64,000 nucleotides of DNA from Akebia trifoliata (GCA_017979445.1 CM030714.1:16673892-16737891); one strand, 5' to 3'. Positions 11,761-24,330 are shown, counted from the first letter of the stretch. Made by a program: numbers and translations. The notes: generated from the sequence alone by a model not told the origin.

Positions 11761-13420
11761 CACCCTCAAACTTATCTTTTTCTAGTCCCTAGAAAATAAA
11801 ACTGTCACTTTCGCAGGCACCGTGATTATCTTTAACGAATGCAGCGATCCCTTGAACCGCTGGATTACCCCTAGTGGATGAGTTTTAGTCGTGAGGGTTT
11901 GCAGAGAATATACCCACAAAATTCCAACACTTTATAGAAATATCAAAATCAAAATCAAAGTATGTAAGGCGAACATAATGATATTTCACAAATCAGTCAA
12001 AGGTCATTTATGTTTAAACAAAGTTCTAAGTTTTTATTCTTCATTTTAGAAAATTTTAAATATAAATTGAGTGCTTGTGTGATTTTTTTGAATATTTTCT
12101 TTTTAAAATAACTCCTTTTTTAGGAACAAGATTTCACCTCCTAATTGCTAAGAATTTTTTATTCTACCTAAGTCATAACTTGAAACTAAGCATCATGTTT
12201 GGAATTGTGAGAGGTGTGGATGTTCATTTTAATACCTCTAAAGGGCTTTATCTATGATATTCTAGTTTACTCACGTTTTTACCATTGGCAGCTTTCATCC
12301 TACTAAACTAATTGGTTTCATTTGACTCTTTTCATTTTTGTACTTTTTCAGTTCTAACATTTTGGTTTTTTTTTTTCTTTTTTCACATCTTTCTACTTTT
12401 TTATTTTCTCAATTTTTTCATACTTCACGATTTTTTGGTGTTCTTTTTACAAAAAACAGGTAACCCTTTTTAAGGTACCCAGTTTAATCCTATGGTTGCT
12501 GTCCAAGTCATATTAACCCCAATTCTGTTTTTCTTCTAACCAGCTAACCAAAGCACAAGGAAGTCATAGTTCACTAGACTAAATTTTCCCTAACTTTCTA
12601 GACAAAGAAGAGGGTCAACTCCTGTTCCATAAAATCTTATTTTTTTCAAGTACTCAATCAAAAGTGAATTTTTTAAAGTAATTTTTTTAGATTTTCTTAG
12701 TGAAGAAAAACAAAAAAGAAGTTATGATTAAAAGTTAGGACATGAGTCAGATATTTGAAATTCATATGTAAAAAATACATACAAAGATTTTGAAAAAAAT
12801 ATTTCGAAAGGGTTAAATATTTTTGAAATTTTTTTTTTTTAAAACATGAAACTAAACTAGAATACTATGTAATGTAATAGTGAGCTAACCTAATACCCCC
12901 AAACCTAAATGAAATATTATCCTCAATATACACGTAGTAAGGGAAGAGAGAAAAATGTTAGATCACACCTGAAGCGGATTGAGCATTAATGTGTAAAATC
13001 TTGTTACAATTGATCTGAAAAGATTGAAAGTTATAATAATTATAATTTCTACAATACTTTTGCATAAGTAAAATCCTACCTAAGAATTAAGAAACGACCT
13101 AAAAATGTTCTAATCTAAGAATGAAACCCATCCTAATCTGAATTCGAACTTTCAGTGACCTGTGTCTTCTTCTCCTCAATATAGGCCAACATCTATTTCT
13201 GTCACTCGATCAACAATTGTTGATCAATCTGCCGTCCTAATAGCCTTGATTGATTGATTTGGTTTAGAATTGTCTTGAAGAAGAAGAGAATAAGAAAGGG
13301 ATTAGGGTCGGAGTTTTTTTCTTTTTGAGAAAGTTTATTTTCTAACTATATTACTTATTAAAACAAAAGCACATGGGTTGCCTCCCAAGCAGCGCTAAGT
13401 TTAATATCTTCAGTCGGACC
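11761..13420. other. Element A1 3' internal region, no coding sequence
   Basis: Begins with the polypurine tract on the minus strand. Up to about 12985 it aligns with 28803-30003 in the A2 copy. Near 13372-13402 the minus strand carries 'gggaggcaaccca', a motif I recall from the non-coding part of other plant gypsy-type and LARD elements. Poly-T and poly-A tracts are frequent. No protein domain is recognised. Confidence 0.6.
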
Positions 13421-13422
13421 TA

Positions 13423-14651
13423 TCAAAAGGTCTGATTTTTAGGAATTTTCTTAACATCTAATTTGACAGATATGATAATCGATTTTTCACCGCAAATGAT
13501 AAGTAGACAAATTTTGATCATCGTTGGGATATGAAAATGATTTTTTAAAATGATCAATATCCCTCGTTTATCCTCAAATCTTAGTGTCATCACCTTTTCG
13601 AAACAGCTCTTAACCATCGTATTTCCCAAAAGAATGGAAGTTGTAAGACAAATAGGGTCTTTACAATCTTGTGAAAGGATAGGCTGGATGGGATACGAGG
13701 TTAGATCAGTAGTGGTTGGAATTGGTGTGACTAACAAATTAGAGTTCATCCTTGGTTTTTCCTGAACAACAGTTTTCTTAGTCAAATTTGTATAATTGAT
13801 TAACTTATTGGGAATTTGAAACATTGGTTGGCTCTCAGGGGTTATCTCATTTGAAAATTGACCATTTTCTTTTTTTCTAAAGGCACAGTAAGCTGACCTA
13901 GTTGGACTTCCATCACTGATACGGTTGAAACCGCAACCTCATTGGTTTGAATTTGAACTTCAATTGAGACGGGGTTGTCAATTATTAGTAGACAATCATC
14001 AAAATCTTCAAAAGAGTAGAACTGGTCACTAAGGTTATTATGAAATAATGGTAGATTTTCTAGGATGGAGATATCCTCATTTTCGAATTTATCAAAATTT
14101 CCTTCTTCTAAAGATAGTGCTAGGTAACTCAATTAAGTTCTTATGCTGGCTAAGGCTTGACTTATGTTCTGTTGTTGTTTATGGAGCTGTTGTTATTGAT
14201 TTAACAACTCAGTCATCAAGGACTCTAATGATGAAGTTGGAGGAGAGGACAAAAATGAGTCATTGAATGTTGACTCTGGCTTTACAGCTCTATATTCGAA
14301 AAAATATTGAGAATCATAGGATTGTTGGAGAATTATGATTGGATTCATCATCGAGGTGTCGTACATATAAAAATCTTCATGGTTACCAAAATGACTACCT
14401 TGAGTGAACTCGTTCTGACACGGTATGGTATCCGAGGGAAACTAATTATCTATGTGGTATGGTTGGTTAAACGAACTAGGTATCGGCATCCAATAAGAAT
14501 TTTGAGAATGATGCATATTGGCTTGCGTAGCACGAAACATGGGTAGGCTCGGACAACACTTGGGAAGATGATCATAATTATCACAAAGCACGCATGGGAT
14601 CCAAGATTCTTTGCTAAACTCCATGACAATGCAAATCACACAGTAGATCAA
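13423..14651 (-). pseudogene. Element A1 gag-like remnant with CCHC zinc knuckle
   Basis: Three consecutive minus-strand frames (14651-14442, 14132-13842, 13824-13423) form what looks like a decayed gag. The first contains CVLCDNYDHLPKCC, which fits the nucleocapsid zinc knuckle spacing C-X2-C-X4-H-X4-C, followed by proline- and asparagine-rich sequence. The second is acidic (EEGNFDKFENEDISI). The third is not recognised. No protease or pol motif follows; the sequence passes into non-coding DNA. It probably served RNA packaging. I am confident of the knuckle but not of the extent of the frame. Confidence 0.5.
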
Positions 14652-15819
14652 ACAATCACGAAAAGAAAAGACTGGACCTAAATAGGTTGTCTAAAGCTAG
14701 ACAGCTTCTAACTGATTAGAAATAGCACAACTAGCCTTCCAACTCGGTTCTATGAAGTTAATTTTGAATCATTTGGATCTCTAGATAGGAGGTGGCGCAC
14801 AATGCATAAGCAAGGGCACTCTTAAATCATCTTCCTTTCTTGAATAGATTGAGTCTATCCCCTCAAGCCGCAAGATCTTACTAGATACAAAAGATGACCA
14901 AGAAGCGTAATTGGCACAACTTAAAGCAGAATTTCTCCTATTGAGCTCGTGGGCCCTATAGTCAAGTCTAATTGATTTTATTTAATTTGATTGGATGACT
15001 AGTGAGTTGATTATCCTAATTAGAGCATGAAATTGGTAATGTCTTCCAATCCTTATCTTATTATGCCATCCCTAGGAGATGGTGCTCTTTACTACTTAAT
15101 TAACTATTTCAAGTGTGTGCAAATTGAAAAAATAACACACGAAGGCAAAGAGTAATCCACTAGTATAGAGAGGCATGGGTGTTTCGAGATTACCTCCCAT
15201 GCTAGACGGGGTAAAGACAGTTTGAGTCGACTTAGGCCACCAACGCCAATTTTGGTGTGCGAACCTAAGGAGTCGTGACGGCATTGTCTACCCGTCGTCC
15301 TTCCTTAATCTATTACAATCCAAGCCTTCTTAGATAATTAAAAAAAATTATAAGGAATCCTATACAAGAGTTTCTAAAATAAAAAAAATAAACCGAACTA
15401 AAGATTAAAGGAAATTGAAAGAAAAAAAGAAAAAAATGTTCACCTACAAGGAGTAAAATAGAAATGTTAGTAGAAATGATAGTAAACGGACTCAAAAACA
15501 GAATCTGACTTACCAAAATCTTGTTAACTTTGTCAAATTTTATAGAAAATTTTATTTTACCCCAAATCGATATACTATAAAAGTTAATCGGAGATCGGAG
15601 TAAAAAGTTACAGTCAGTTTAAGTTCTACTGTCTAGGGTGAAAAAACAAACGGAAATGACTTTTTTTTTCTTTTTTCAATGTTTTTTTCTTCTTTCTTTT
15701 CTCTTAAAATCTCAAGAATACTTGAACTTACAGAAAGAAATCAAAAAATCAAAAAATCAAAAATAAAAATGAAAGAAATGAATTTTAAATCAAAACTTAC
15801 CACAACTACCTTTACCTTT
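14652..15819. other. Element A1 5' internal region
   Basis: Leader between the PBS and the gag-like remnant on the minus strand. No domain was recognised. It includes a low-complexity A/T block around 15330-15790. Confidence 0.5.
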
Positions 15820-15841
15820 CCCCGCAGCGGCGCAAAAATTT
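15820..15841 (-). other. Element A1 primer binding site
   Basis: On the minus strand the sequence just after the 5' LTR reads 'tttttgcgccgctgcgggg', close to the 'ttttggcgccgttgccgggg' PBS common in plant Ty3/gypsy and non-autonomous elements. It sets the element's orientation. Confidence 0.75.
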
Positions 15842-16172
15842 TGATGAGACTATCGTTATTTTTCCCACTGGAGTTAATATTAATCTTACTTTTACTTTAC
15901 TTGTGGGACAAGTAAGGGATCGAATCCAAGATAAATGAGGAGTAGAATTAAGCGAAGATGATAAAATTCAAATTAACTAAAAGAAATTAAAACTGTTTTC
16001 TTTATATTTTTGAACTTATAAGAAGATGTATAATTGCTAGAAAATTAATTAAAGTAAATGAAATTAAAAGTAAGTAAACCTATGAAATTAAAGCACCATT
16101 GGAGGTGGATCTACCTAGAACATGTTGATGAGCAATTCCTAGTCTCTAACTTTTTTATAACTCAATCGTAAG

Positions 16173-19100
16173 TGTAACACCCCAAACTTTTAATTCGTAT
16201 CTCGAGGAAAAATAAATAGTGGAATTTTAAGAAAATCTTGAAAGTGGGACTTAGGGTAAAACTGTAGGACTTTGTTCTGATTATTTTTAATGGAATTTGA
16301 CCTCACCATTGGATTCAAAATGATCGAAAAATATACTTTAGCCTGTAAGCATGCTTAAATGAGAGTCCGAATATAAAAGTTGCAAAATCCTCGATTACCG
16401 GGTCGGACCAGGCTAAAACAGTGACTTTTTGTTAGAGGAATAATTTTTAAAATTCGATCATACCATTGGGTTCATAACGAAAAATTATTCAACATAGACT
16501 ATTTATTTGTCATTTTTGGAAATCAGGAAGTCGAATTATCGCCAAAAACGAAAACGACATCAAGTTTAGGGGTCACCTCAGGCCAAAAATGTAAATTTTT
16601 GTTAGAGATAAAATTTGTAGAAATTGACTACACCATTAGATCCGGAATAAAAAATTAGGCGAAATAGAGTATTCATTCGTCAGTTTTGGAGTCCGGATGA
16701 TCAAGTTATCATCGATCGAAACAATTGACAAAATACCGAATTCGTCCCACATTTTATTTAAATAATAATTTTAATTTTTTTTTATATGTCATCTTCCCCA
16801 ACGCGTCCATACGGCCGAGACATATAAAAAAATGAATTTTTTTTTCTCTTCGATCTTCAATCTCAGATCTCTCACAAATGGCTCGCCGTCGACGATCGAC
16901 GCAGTAGGGAGAAATGTCCGCAGCTACGTTCTCTACAAAACCCACCCAACCTTTCTTTGTTTCACTTTCTATTTTACCCGATATCGTCAAAAATCAGTCG
17001 TATTTGGATACGGAAATTTTGAAACTTTGACCTCGGATTTCGTCCGTTTCCGAGTCAAACCGTCTTCCGACGCAGAAGGGAGAAACGTCCGCAGCCTCAT
17101 TCTCTACATAACCCACCCAAATTCCTTTCGTTTTCTCACCTTTTTCACCCCGTATAGTCAAAAATCAGTCGTATTTTTATACGGAGATTTCGTAACTTCG
17201 ACCTCGATTTTCATCAATTTCGGGGTCAAACTGTCTTTCGCCGTAGAAGGGAGAAGAGACGAGCACATCGAGATCTTCGAAACCACTGGGTCAGTTTCGA
17301 AAATCAGCAGCTTCGAAGTTCGATCCGTCTCGATTTCCGCACACACGCTTTGATCCTTCCGCCTAGACATGTAAGGAACTCTCAATTTCTATTAGTAATC
17401 GTAGATTGTGAAAATTGCATTTAGGATTTTATTGAAAAAAATTTGGATGTATTTCCGAAATGTAGAATTCTTTTGTCATTTCAAAAATTCACGCCAAAAA
17501 TTGCATGATTGATATGTTTAATTATATTTTTAACAAATTATACGTGGGTAAGGTATTTTAACGGGTTATTTCCATAGATTGGGTCTTGTGCACTGCTCGG
17601 ACCCCGTTTTGATATAAAATTTATTTTCTTTTTCAATATTATTGATAAAAATAAATTTGTTAGTTGGAAAATGTGATTTAATATTCAATGAACTCATATT
17701 GAGTTGATGAATATCAGAAAATTGATGTTTTATTGAAGAGATTGAAAATTGTAAAAATCGAAAAAAGGGAAAAAGGGTATGAAACGGTAAAATGTCAGAG
17801 TCACACCCGAGGGGTGATGTCTGCATTTTACGTTGTTGTGTTGTGTGCAGGTTGGTGAACAGATATCCAGGGATAATATTGTTGGTTGCATGTTTATTTA
17901 AATTTCTGTTAGCGTGAGGCGCTCCGTTATGTTATTTATTTTAGGCCGGGTGGCCACACTTGCATGGTAGGAAACTGGATATCTATTCTCAACCTTGTAT
18001 TGTTAATTTCTCTTTTATTTTCAAATGAAAATAATATACATATGTAGCTATTTTGTGAGCTGTTAAAGAGTTTGTGAATGCTTGAAGGGATAGTGCGTCA
18101 TATCATCCGGAGTGGTGTACTATCCTGGGATGTACGGTAGGGACCACCAAGCTCATACATGGTATGGGACGCGTATGAGAGTGGAGTCACAATTGGAATC
18201 CGGGTTTATTCCTCTCTATCTTTACCAGCGAACTTGTAATGTAAAGGTGGTCGTATACGAATGGTTTGTATCTTTGGGAATCACATGTACGCCTGATAGG
18301 CATAGACGAAGATGATTAGTCAGTGATCACTAACAATCTATAGTAGTCGAACGTTCTGACACATCGAAAAGAGACCCATTGCTTACGGTCACGTCAAACG
18401 GCCAGCCTGAGCCGGATAAATGGTCAACCAAACGTGGTAAACAGCGACTAGCCACAAAATCAGGAACTAAAAACCAAAGAGAAATTGTAACATCATGTCC
18501 CGACTGGGAGCGATCCAGTCGTGAATCCCAACTCTCTAATTCCAATACTCCACCATTGTGTATTATGTATCTGTTGCTTATTTTGATATATAAAATGAAA
18601 TGCATGTTTAATGTTTCCATTTGATCAATTAGATTTGTATAAAAAGAGAATGTTATAGTGAGTAATGCTGATTGATGTGATGTCAGTTTTAAAATGTTTA
18701 GTTGCTCATCCCTGACTATATGTACCAGTTAATGGTAGTTTATTCTGTAAAATTTGGTTTATTTTAAAATGATTCAGTATGTTTATTCGTTCATGTTAGG
18801 AGAGGTTATTGGCAGAAATTGTTGCTTCCTTACTGGGTAACCATTGTTACTCACCCTTTCCTTCTCTATTTTTTTAGTTTCAGATCCGAAGCTTGGCGAG
18901 AAAAGTATAGAACACGAGTGAGAATCATCTGGTGGGTCAAATAGATAGCCAGACTTTGTCACTTAGTGAGTATTGGGGCTACACCCCTCTAATGGTGTTA
19001 GTTTGTCTAGGTAGTATTATAGATGTTGTTCTGAGCGTTAGGACTTTTGTTAGAGTGAGAAAATCTCTGTATAATCCTGTATATAAATTTTCTTCTTTCG

Positions 19101-19317
19101 CACTCTGATTTATCGTACGATATTAGATGTATATAGGCTTCCGCTCGTTATTACATTATGTATGTAAATGCAGGATTGTATGTCGTTTATCAAGTGCAGG
19201 TTGAACGCCTTGGAATGCTAACATAAACAGAGGAAATCATGCCAAAATTTCAAGGTGCTACATAATACCTCGAGATCTGACATGGGGATTTGTGTTAGCG
19301 TTTGGCGGGGCGCCACA
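16173..19317 (+). mobile_element. Tekay/Del-like solo LTR (3145 bp)
   Basis: Starts 'tgtaacacccc' and ends 'gcgccaca', with an exact 5-bp target duplication 'gtaag' at 16168-16172 and 19318-19322. Its length and start are typical of the long LTRs of Del/Tekay chromoviruses. No internal region, PBS or second LTR is present, so it is a solo LTR left by LTR-LTR recombination. It holds a 171-bp tandem duplication at about 16901-17260. Its last 1.24 kb also occurs at 1334-2576. The reading frame at 16832-17353 is the LTR itself, not a gene. Confidence 0.85.
16901..17260. repeat. 171-bp tandem duplication inside the solo LTR
   Basis: The motif 'agggagaaatgtccgcag' at about 16905 recurs as 'agggagaaacgtccgcag' 171 bp later, and a third partial copy starts near 17243. 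The copies also share 'caaaaatcagtcgta'. Confidence 0.8.
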
Positions 19318-20190
19318 GTAAGGGTTTGATGTTAGCTCCTTAGATCGGAAAGTTTTGCAAATGAAATCAAATAAGGGAACATAAACAAAGTAGAATTCAT
19401 TGAAAACTTCTTACTACCAATTATCTAGTTTAAGCATACTTTATCTTGATCTTATCTAAGCATAAAATATCTTTATTAAGAATAAAATGTGCAAAAAATC
19501 TTAAAGAGAACTCATAAGTATTTTAAATAAAAGAAAGGCATGGAATTAGAAACAACACAAAAACTTACTCTAAGCTTTTCCATTCTCCAATGGAGGGATC
19601 TTAGCCTAATGTTGCAAGAGAGAGAGGGAAGATAAGATATGAAAGAACTTTTCTTCATTTCATGGAGAAACATACAACTTCTTTTTATTCTACTTTTTAC
19701 ATGACTATTTAACTAAAAGAAAATGATTAGAAGATAAAAATACAAAAATAAGAGAATAGGCTAAGAGCCTTAGATTAAAGGAGTCTTGGATAAGATAACC
19801 AAGAGTGAGGAGAGCCTCAAGAGATTGAAACTCTATTTATAGAAAAAAATGTGTGTAAAAGAGTCTAAAAGTAACCTCTACTTTTCTTTGCACAAAAAGA
19901 TAAAAGATGAGAACATTAGTTAAGGATTAGGGCATTCCAAAGTGGGTCAAAATACTTTTGTCATGAGATTTTGATTCCAAATGTTGATTTTCTATATAAG
20001 AAACACACGTAATTAGATTTATTTAGTAAATGAATTTATTTTTGTAGAATTAAGCCTAATTAACATACAACATGGTGTTTTGAGGCTTATCATGATTATT
20101 ACCTTAGTACAGATAAATAGAGACAAAAATAAAGATAAATGTCTGGGATATGTGTGTATAATTCAGTATTTTGAGACACTTATCACCTAC

Positions 20191-20890
20191 TCCAATCTAT
20201 CTTCCTTCCCCTACATCTACCATTTGGATGTTCTCCAAGTGTAAGGGTCTTTTTTGGTCATTATGCCCTAATGTAATTACTATTGCTGAGTATCTCCTTC
20301 TTCGCACTCCTGGTCTAGCGTGCACACCTGCGCTGCCACATGGTCGCCCCTGATGTCCCATATCCCCTGCAATGTTGGAAAGTTCCAGACCTAGTAGTAC
20401 GTCGACAGAATAGCCTTCATGTCATACATCCACCATCTGCCCAGAATGGCATTATAAAGAGAACTCACTTCAACGACCATAAACTTGGTCATTAAAGTCA
20501 TAGGTTCTACTTGTACGTACAAAACTATCTCCCCCCAAGGCTGGCTTGACCTTTCATCAAATCCAATCAAAGGAGCTCTTGTCTAAATTAGTATATTCCT
20601 ACTCAGCCCCATTTTCTAAAAAGCCAAAGCGTGCATGATATTGATTGTATTGCCACTGTCAATCAACACTCTTTTTAAAGCAAAGGTGCCAACCCATAGG
20701 GTTACCACCATAACGTCATAGTATGGCCTAACCATGCCTTCCAAGTCTTTCTCAATAAAGGCCACTGTCTACTTGCCATATACCCCAATATGTTCTGTAG
20801 ATCTGTTCCTGATTGTGTAGACGTGCACGAAATATTCCATTCACCATCTCTTTACTTTCTCGTCATTCTTATTCTATCCTGACATCTTGG
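20191..20890 (-). pseudogene. Element C protease
   Basis: The minus strand encodes an aspartic protease segment with LIDSGNTINIM at about 20680-20640, which keeps the D-S-G catalytic triad. It is followed by NAILGRWWM, the usual downstream protease block of Ty3/gypsy elements. Stop codons occur after LAF and elsewhere. The sequence breaks off at 20190, where element A1 begins, and RT resumes at 10559. Confidence 0.75.
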
Positions 20891-22299
20891 GCTTGTTCTT
20901 TAAAACAATGTGAATCACCGCTGCCTTTCTATCCTAATCTTTCGTAGGAAATTGCTTTTGCCTTTTGTTCCCTTCTCGAAAATGATTTGGCCTTCTTGTC
21001 CTTGACAGGTCTCCTACAAATCCCTACTCTATCAACCTCCTCAATAGAATTTTTAGAGCTTGACATTTGTTAATGGTATGGGCTTGTATCTTATAATATG
21101 CATAATATATTTTATCTTGCTTAATTTGATATTATGGAAGTGGCACTGGACACTTAAAGTAAGGCTTCTTCACGATGAGGGGTAAGATCTCGTTGGGGGC
21201 ATAGGAAAGTACATCCCCTCTTTCTTTTGCTCTCTATCTTGGTCAGGTTGCCTTTTCCTTTTCTTCAGTTGTGGCTGTTGCTACTTGCTGGATTTCGCCA
21301 CCATGTGTATTACTTTACTTTTTCTGATTGAATTTCAAGGATCGTTTTCTAGTTGGATGTATTTCTATGTTCTTTCAAACAACTCACTCAAGGTTTTTGG
21401 TCTCTTCTTCACTAAAAACCTATATAACCCTGAGTCTAATGACAAAGAATTCCTAAATGCTACCATGGTAGTCTCTCGTCACAACTTCCCAGGGCCATGA
21501 ACTCTTTCTTAAATTTCGTCATGAATTCTTTTAGGCTTTCTCCTTGTTGCATCCGCATACTGAGCAGAGCATCCACATCTCTGCCAACCTTCCTGTTGTC
21601 AATGTAGCATGAAACAAAGGCAATGCAGAGCTTTTCAAAATATGCTATCGATCTACTGACCAGCTTGTGGAACCAGGTCAGGGCGTTTTCTTATAGGCTA
21701 GAAAGAAATAACCTGTACATCAAACCTTTGTTTTCCTCCCACAATGTAAGTATCTACCGAAAGTGGAACAAATGCTCAACTGGGTCTATTGTTAATGAAT
21801 AGGGGGTGAAACGCGGTGGTGTGAACTTCTTTGGGATCTTTTCAGACAAGATCGTAGTCATGAAATGTGACTTCTAAGTTCTTCTCATAGCTTGTGTAGC
21901 CACCACGCCGATATCAGTGCCCTTCACCTCCTAATTTTCCTTTCGTATCATATCTTTGACCTTTTCTCACGTCAAACCCATCATGGGCTCAACTAGAGTT
22001 GTTGTGGCGGTCATAACTTCAGTATCTTCCCTCTCAGTTGGGTCTCACAGCCGTGAACTACCTTCTGCATTTGAAATGCAATCATCCCCAATAGTAGGTA
22101 GGAGATCCTGCCTTTCTTGTTGCAAGTTTTCCATGCAACAACTCAACTCTCGATTTTATTGGGTTAAGTCATCCATTTTTCTTTGCATATCTTCTTGTTC
22201 CTTTCTCATCTCTTTTAGTAGAGTCAAGAGATTAGTCTCCACAATAGGCACAACAGGCTGATGAGCGTTTACCTCAATTAATCTTGTGGTTCTCACCAT
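20890..22299 (-). pseudogene. Element C gag
   Basis: Starts at the ATG at 22299-22297 on the minus strand (MVRTTRLIEV...), with a basic and Glu-rich N-terminus that looks coiled-coil. The retrotransposon gag core lies at about 21840-21450 and includes DPVEHLFHF, ALTWFHKL and GESLKEFMTKFKKEF. These are standard motifs of plant Ty3/gypsy gag. In-frame stops occur, for example soon after the N-terminal helix and after LFHFR. It was the capsid/nucleocapsid precursor. Confidence 0.75.
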
Positions 22300-22330
22300 T
22301 GTTTCAATATAAATCAATTTGTAGTGGTGA

Positions 22331-22351
22331 TTCCACGGATGGGGCCAAATT
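22331..22351 (-). other. Element C primer binding site
   Basis: On the minus strand, right after the 5' LTR, the sequence reads 'tttggccccatccgtgg'. It is a diverged match to the element D PBS 'ttggcgtcgtccgtggg' (37135-37151). Confidence 0.6.
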
Positions 22352-22915
22352 TGTAAAAAAGGAATTTGGTGATACCTTGATTGACTCTCCTCTACTGAAC
22401 TGAAATAGCTCCCCTGTCCCTCCTATAAGCACCAATGTGGTACCTGCCAATAATCCTTCGATGCTCAAGTTAGAGTTGTAGAAAAAATAATAATCAAGAA
22501 GCAGAAAATTTGAACCCTTTTTCCTTCATTAATTCCTCTATTTATAGATCATTCCTTCGAATCAGGATTTTCTCCTTAATTGGAATTTGATTACAGTGAA
22601 TTTCCTGATTCCGAGAATGCTAAACGAAATATGAATCTTTGAGGTTGAATCCAAGATCTTTGGGAAATCTCTTCCAAGATCTTAGGACTCAATATGGTGC
22701 ATTCCAAAATTATGCAAATCTTCGAATCAAGCCTGCCCTGCCAAGCAGATCAGGTTTCCATCTACGTTGTCCTACCCTATCAACCAGGTTAGATGCTACT
22801 ACCCAGGTCTACCCTACTACAGGGCAAGACTGGATTTACTGGCTCACTCCAAGTAGCCCTTAATCGGCTTGGACATGTCTACGGTCTAGATAATGTACCA
22901 TTATTACCCTTTATA
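22352..22915 (-). repeat. Element C 5' LTR
   Basis: 564 bp, aligning with 3241-3802 throughout. On the plus strand it begins 'tgtaaaaaagg' and ends 'ccctttata'; the terminal 'tata' corresponds to 'taca' in the other copy. Confidence 0.85.
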
Positions 22916-23895
22916 ACCGGTATAGTGTGTTCCAAATTGCTTTTATTCTTTTAGTTGGGCTCATGTTTTTGCCATATTGCAATTATTTTCTTTCTAATCT
23001 CATTGCTTTTTTTTCTTTAGATTGTTATGTGCTTACAAAACATTTTATTTTTAGCTTTCCTCACAGGTCAAGCGGAGTTGTATAATTGTACTTTGGTATT
23101 TGGAGGGATTTAGACTAAACATACTATTGTATTAAATATGTTGCATAAAATTATGTGAATGTGATATCATGGGAAGTCATAAACTCCTATAAAGAGTTGA
23201 AAACTTTTGAAAACATGGGATATTTACTCACTTGAAGTTCTTGTACAACTTTGTACATTATGTGAAAAAAGGGCTAAATTCGACACAATTCTTTTAAATA
23301 CTATGTGAAAAGGGCTAAATTTGATGGACCTTGGCATCAAATTTACCCCTTTTTCATGTAGTAGGTTTTTGGATTAGGAATTGCCTCTTTTGTTTTTCAT
23401 TAAGGCACCATTTTCCTATTTGGATGACTATTAATTTGATTTGTTTTAAAGCACAGACAAGGGATCTCGAAAAATGACCTCTTTGGCGTGAAGTCAAATT
23501 TTTTTTCTTGGCATCATTGTTTCCTATCTGACCTTTTCTCCATCACCCTCTCCCTTATTTTCATAACATGACTCATGAGTTGGATTCCAAGCATAATTAG
23601 TATAATTTGGCGCGTAACCATGGTTTTTATATATAAGTACCACATAAAGGGCTCATCCATCGATCAATAACGTCCAATGTTGACCACGAAATGAGAAATT
23701 TGCACTGATAAGTTGATCTTATCTGCCATATGTGTTAACATTTTTTTTATTATTACTTATCAGTCACAAAGTATTATTTCTTCATTAGTTTGGCACAAAG
23801 AGATAAACATAGATAATGTTTAAAGAAATTTTGGAAACGAAGTATTTAAAATGAGTTTTAAATATAAAATTATAACTTAAATAATAGAAATAAGT
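22916..23895. other. Unassigned sequence right of element C, with an inverted repeat
   Basis: No gene is recognised. At 23311-23360 'agggctaaatttgatg' is followed, after a short loop, by its near reverse complement 'catcaaatttacccct', giving a strong hairpin. A related 'gggctaaattcgac' lies at about 23271. Together with 'catgtagtagg' at 23356-23366 it resembles the subterminal region and end of a CACTA-type element, but no matching second end was found. Confidence 0.35.
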
Positions 23896-24330
23896 GTGAA
23901 TAATGATGTTATTTCAACCAGTCAGAAGCGAGATAATATTAAATATGGAAAAAATCACGCAACTCTCAAAGAAATCAGAGGTGCCTCTAAGCTAGCCAAT
24001 GATGCCACATTCATAGACAAAATGACTACTAAGCATGTCATTGCAAATTCACATGGAAATTTCTGTTTCCTCTCTTCTTCTTTCCATAAGATGTAAATAG
24101 GTTCTAACATAGAACTGAAAGGTTATTTAACTTTTTGAGTCATGCTTTCATTGCTTTTTGCCCTCAAGGATCAACATAATGGTTGGTGAATGGAACTCAG
24201 TGATTCTGGGAAACCCAAGAATTTTTCTTCTGGATGAAGCAACAACTGCACCCGACGCAAAGTCTGAATGATTGTGCACGAAGTATTGGAAAGTATCATG
24301 ACTAACCGAACCTCCATCGCTTGAGTACAA
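23896..24330 (+). pseudogene. ABCB-type ABC transporter nucleotide-binding domain fragment
   Basis: Two separated pieces match the nucleotide-binding domain of ABCB (P-glycoprotein-like) transporters. At 23920-24030 the frame reads DNIKYGKNHATLKEI...LANDATFID, the segment after the Q-loop. At 24205-24275 it reads NPRIFLLDEATTAPDAKSE, which is Walker B and the D-loop; the usual SALD is now TAPD. A +1 frameshift then gives IVHEVLESIMTNRT. The signature LSGGQ motif expected between the pieces cannot be seen and both pieces have stops. No membrane domain or Walker A is nearby. It is a gene fragment, perhaps a capture or a remnant of a deleted gene. Confidence 0.65.

Larger units (their letters stand above)
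10565..20185 (-). mobile_element. Element A1: non-autonomous LTR retrotransposon inserted in element C
   Basis: Terminal repeats of about 1.19 kb (10565-11760 and 15842-20185, the latter interrupted) begin 'tgatg' and end 'atca'. The host sequence is duplicated exactly as 'cctac' at 10560-10564 and 20186-20190. On the minus strand, the sequence after the right LTR gives a PBS 'tttttgcgccgctgcgggg' and the left LTR is preceded by a PPT 'gtttgagggtg', so the element reads right to left. The internal region is only 4.08 kb. It contains gag-like fragments with a zinc knuckle but no RT, RNase H or integrase motif in any frame I inspected. It would have depended on enzymes from other elements. Confidence 0.9.
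15842..20185 (-). repeat. Element A1 5' LTR, interrupted by a solo LTR
   Basis: The two halves, 15842-16172 and 19323-20185, together give about 1.19 kb and align with the left LTR at 10565-11760. The interruption is the Tekay-like solo LTR at 16173-19317, flanked by the duplicated 'gtaag'. Confidence 0.9.
3241..22915 (-). mobile_element. Element C: degenerate Tat-like Ty3/gypsy retrotransposon
   Basis: A complete but decayed LTR retrotransposon on the minus strand. It has 562/564-bp LTRs (3241-3802 and 22352-22915), a PBS beside the right LTR and a purine-rich tract beside the left LTR. The order on the minus strand is gag, protease, reverse transcriptase, RNase H, a second RNase H-like domain, integrase, a tandem array and an antisense ORF. 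The second RNase H and the antisense ORF are typical of the Tat (Retand/Ogre) lineage. Element A1 is inserted between protease and RT. Candidate target duplications are 'atagg' (left) and 'accgg' (right), matching at only 3 of 5 bases. Stops and frameshifts occur in every coding part. Confidence 0.85.

Noticed and set aside
16832..17353. 173-residue plus-strand frame.
   Set aside because: It lies within the Tekay-like solo LTR and includes its 171-bp duplication; it is LTR sequence.
22916..22920. Target-site duplication of element C as a firm call.
   Set aside because: 'accgg' matches the left flank 'atagg' at only three of five bases, so it is reported as a candidate only.
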